Assembly (NCBI RefSeq): GCF_900491745.1
Contig: NZ_UETR01000017.1
Coordinates: 6,702 to 70,701, forward strand
Direction of reading: 5' to 3'
Length of the DNA stretch: 64,000 nucleotides
Source: Amarolinea aalborgensis
GTDB lineage: Bacteria > Chloroflexota > Anaerolineae > SSC4 > Amarolineaceae
The notes beneath the pieces were generated by a model, which was given only the letters and a program-made list of their open reading frames with translations, did no database searches and was not told the DNA's origin. How positions within the stretch are numbered: the stretch's first letter is position 1; each line of letters starts with the position of its first letter. This document shows positions 63,680-64,000 of this stretch, piece by piece. The translations under genes were made by a program, and so were the position numbers.

Positions 63680-64000
63680 CTCGATCTGGAGTAACTCTGT
63701 GCTCTGGCAGCCTTCGCCTGGCGCTAAATCGAGCAGAAGCGCACATGGCAGGCTGTCAATCCATGTTGAGATTTCCGTTGAGGATTAACTCATATGGATA
63801 GGCGTTTGGGGAATGCCAGACCGCAAGTGGCCTAACGCTGACATTTCGTTGTCTTCCCGGCGGCAAAACGACTGACTGCTCACAAAGACCTATCTGACTG
63901 TGAAGCCCAGGGTAGCCCCCTGCGTATGTAGATGCAAGCTCTCGCCACCCTGGGCTTCTTCATACCCGTCGCTAGAACGCTACAGCTTCGGCGCGACGCC
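63680..64000. other. Spacer with a terminator-like hairpin
   Basis: No convincing gene is seen. GAAGCCCAGGGT (63902-63913) pairs perfectly with ACCCTGGGCTTC (63947-63958) across 33 bases, followed by TT. It is a 12-bp hairpin that could end transcription from either side. Confidence 0.5.

Overview
The window reads as a chromosomal segment of a Chloroflexota-like bacterium, probably from an Anaerolineae/Caldilineae-type lineage and possibly a metagenome-assembled genome. This is inferred from a high-GC coding style, many lipoproteins with long Thr/Pro linkers after the lipobox, a clade II nitrous-oxide-reductase cluster, and family content (LVIVD propellers, GH39-like secreted enzymes, SWIM, U32 and M16 genes). 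No rRNA or tRNA gene is present to confirm the taxonomy. A tmRNA gene is present.

Layout. 0-5.4 kb: a truncated PIN toxin, a short HigA-like ORF, and a minus-strand operon of ParB-like protein, pyruvate kinase and O-antigen ligase joined by ATGA overlaps, then an uncharacterised gene. 5.4-14.4 kb: the respiratory block, with a two-cluster ferredoxin, lipoprotein nosZ, nosB-like, nosD, nosF, nosY, nosL, a lipoprotein cytochrome c and two small four-helix membrane proteins. 14.4-24.6 kb: mainly minus-strand housekeeping and envelope genes (Lgt-like protein plus TlpA thioredoxin, acpS, three M16 proteases, a flippase-like protein, a SWIM protein, rsmI). 25-31 kb: three tandem secreted GH39-like glycoside hydrolases that share a catalytic module but differ in their N-terminal modules. 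31-38.6 kb: a GNAT enzyme, an LVIVD propeller, an HNH nuclease pair, and an operon of prs, bactofilin, an enolase-superfamily racemase/OSBS and an M20 amidohydrolase. GNAT, racemase and M20 together match the known N-succinyl D-to-L amino-acid conversion route. 38.6-46.5 kb: rdgB, a GlsB-like protein, a thioesterase, an AAA/PD-(D/E)XK protein, YhhN, a two-domain thioredoxin-fold oxidoreductase, a sugar dehydrogenase lipoprotein and a 50-nt tandem repeat. 46.8-53.2 kb: U32 protein, a NarL-type two-component pair and a PD40 lipoprotein. 53.2-55 kb: a dead IS66-type transposase. 55-60.8 kb: two-CW membrane proteins, GNAT, a dynamin-like GTPase, CapA and an SDR. 60.9-64 kb: tmRNA, followed by a decayed stretch with a frameshifted secreted protein, gene debris and an LCAT-like lipase cut by an in-frame TAG.

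The strongest unusual observation is the oxidoreductase at 42917-43630. Its second active site should read CPYC but carries TGA at the first Cys. The frame continues uninterrupted into the rest of a normal domain, and a perfect 6-bp stem with a 6-nt loop starts 11 nt after the TGA, placing the loop 17 nt downstream. This fits a bacterial SECIS element and suggests a UPYC selenoprotein. The nos cluster is the best supported functional system: a membrane-tethered clade II N2O reductase with its copper-maturation genes and candidate electron donors.
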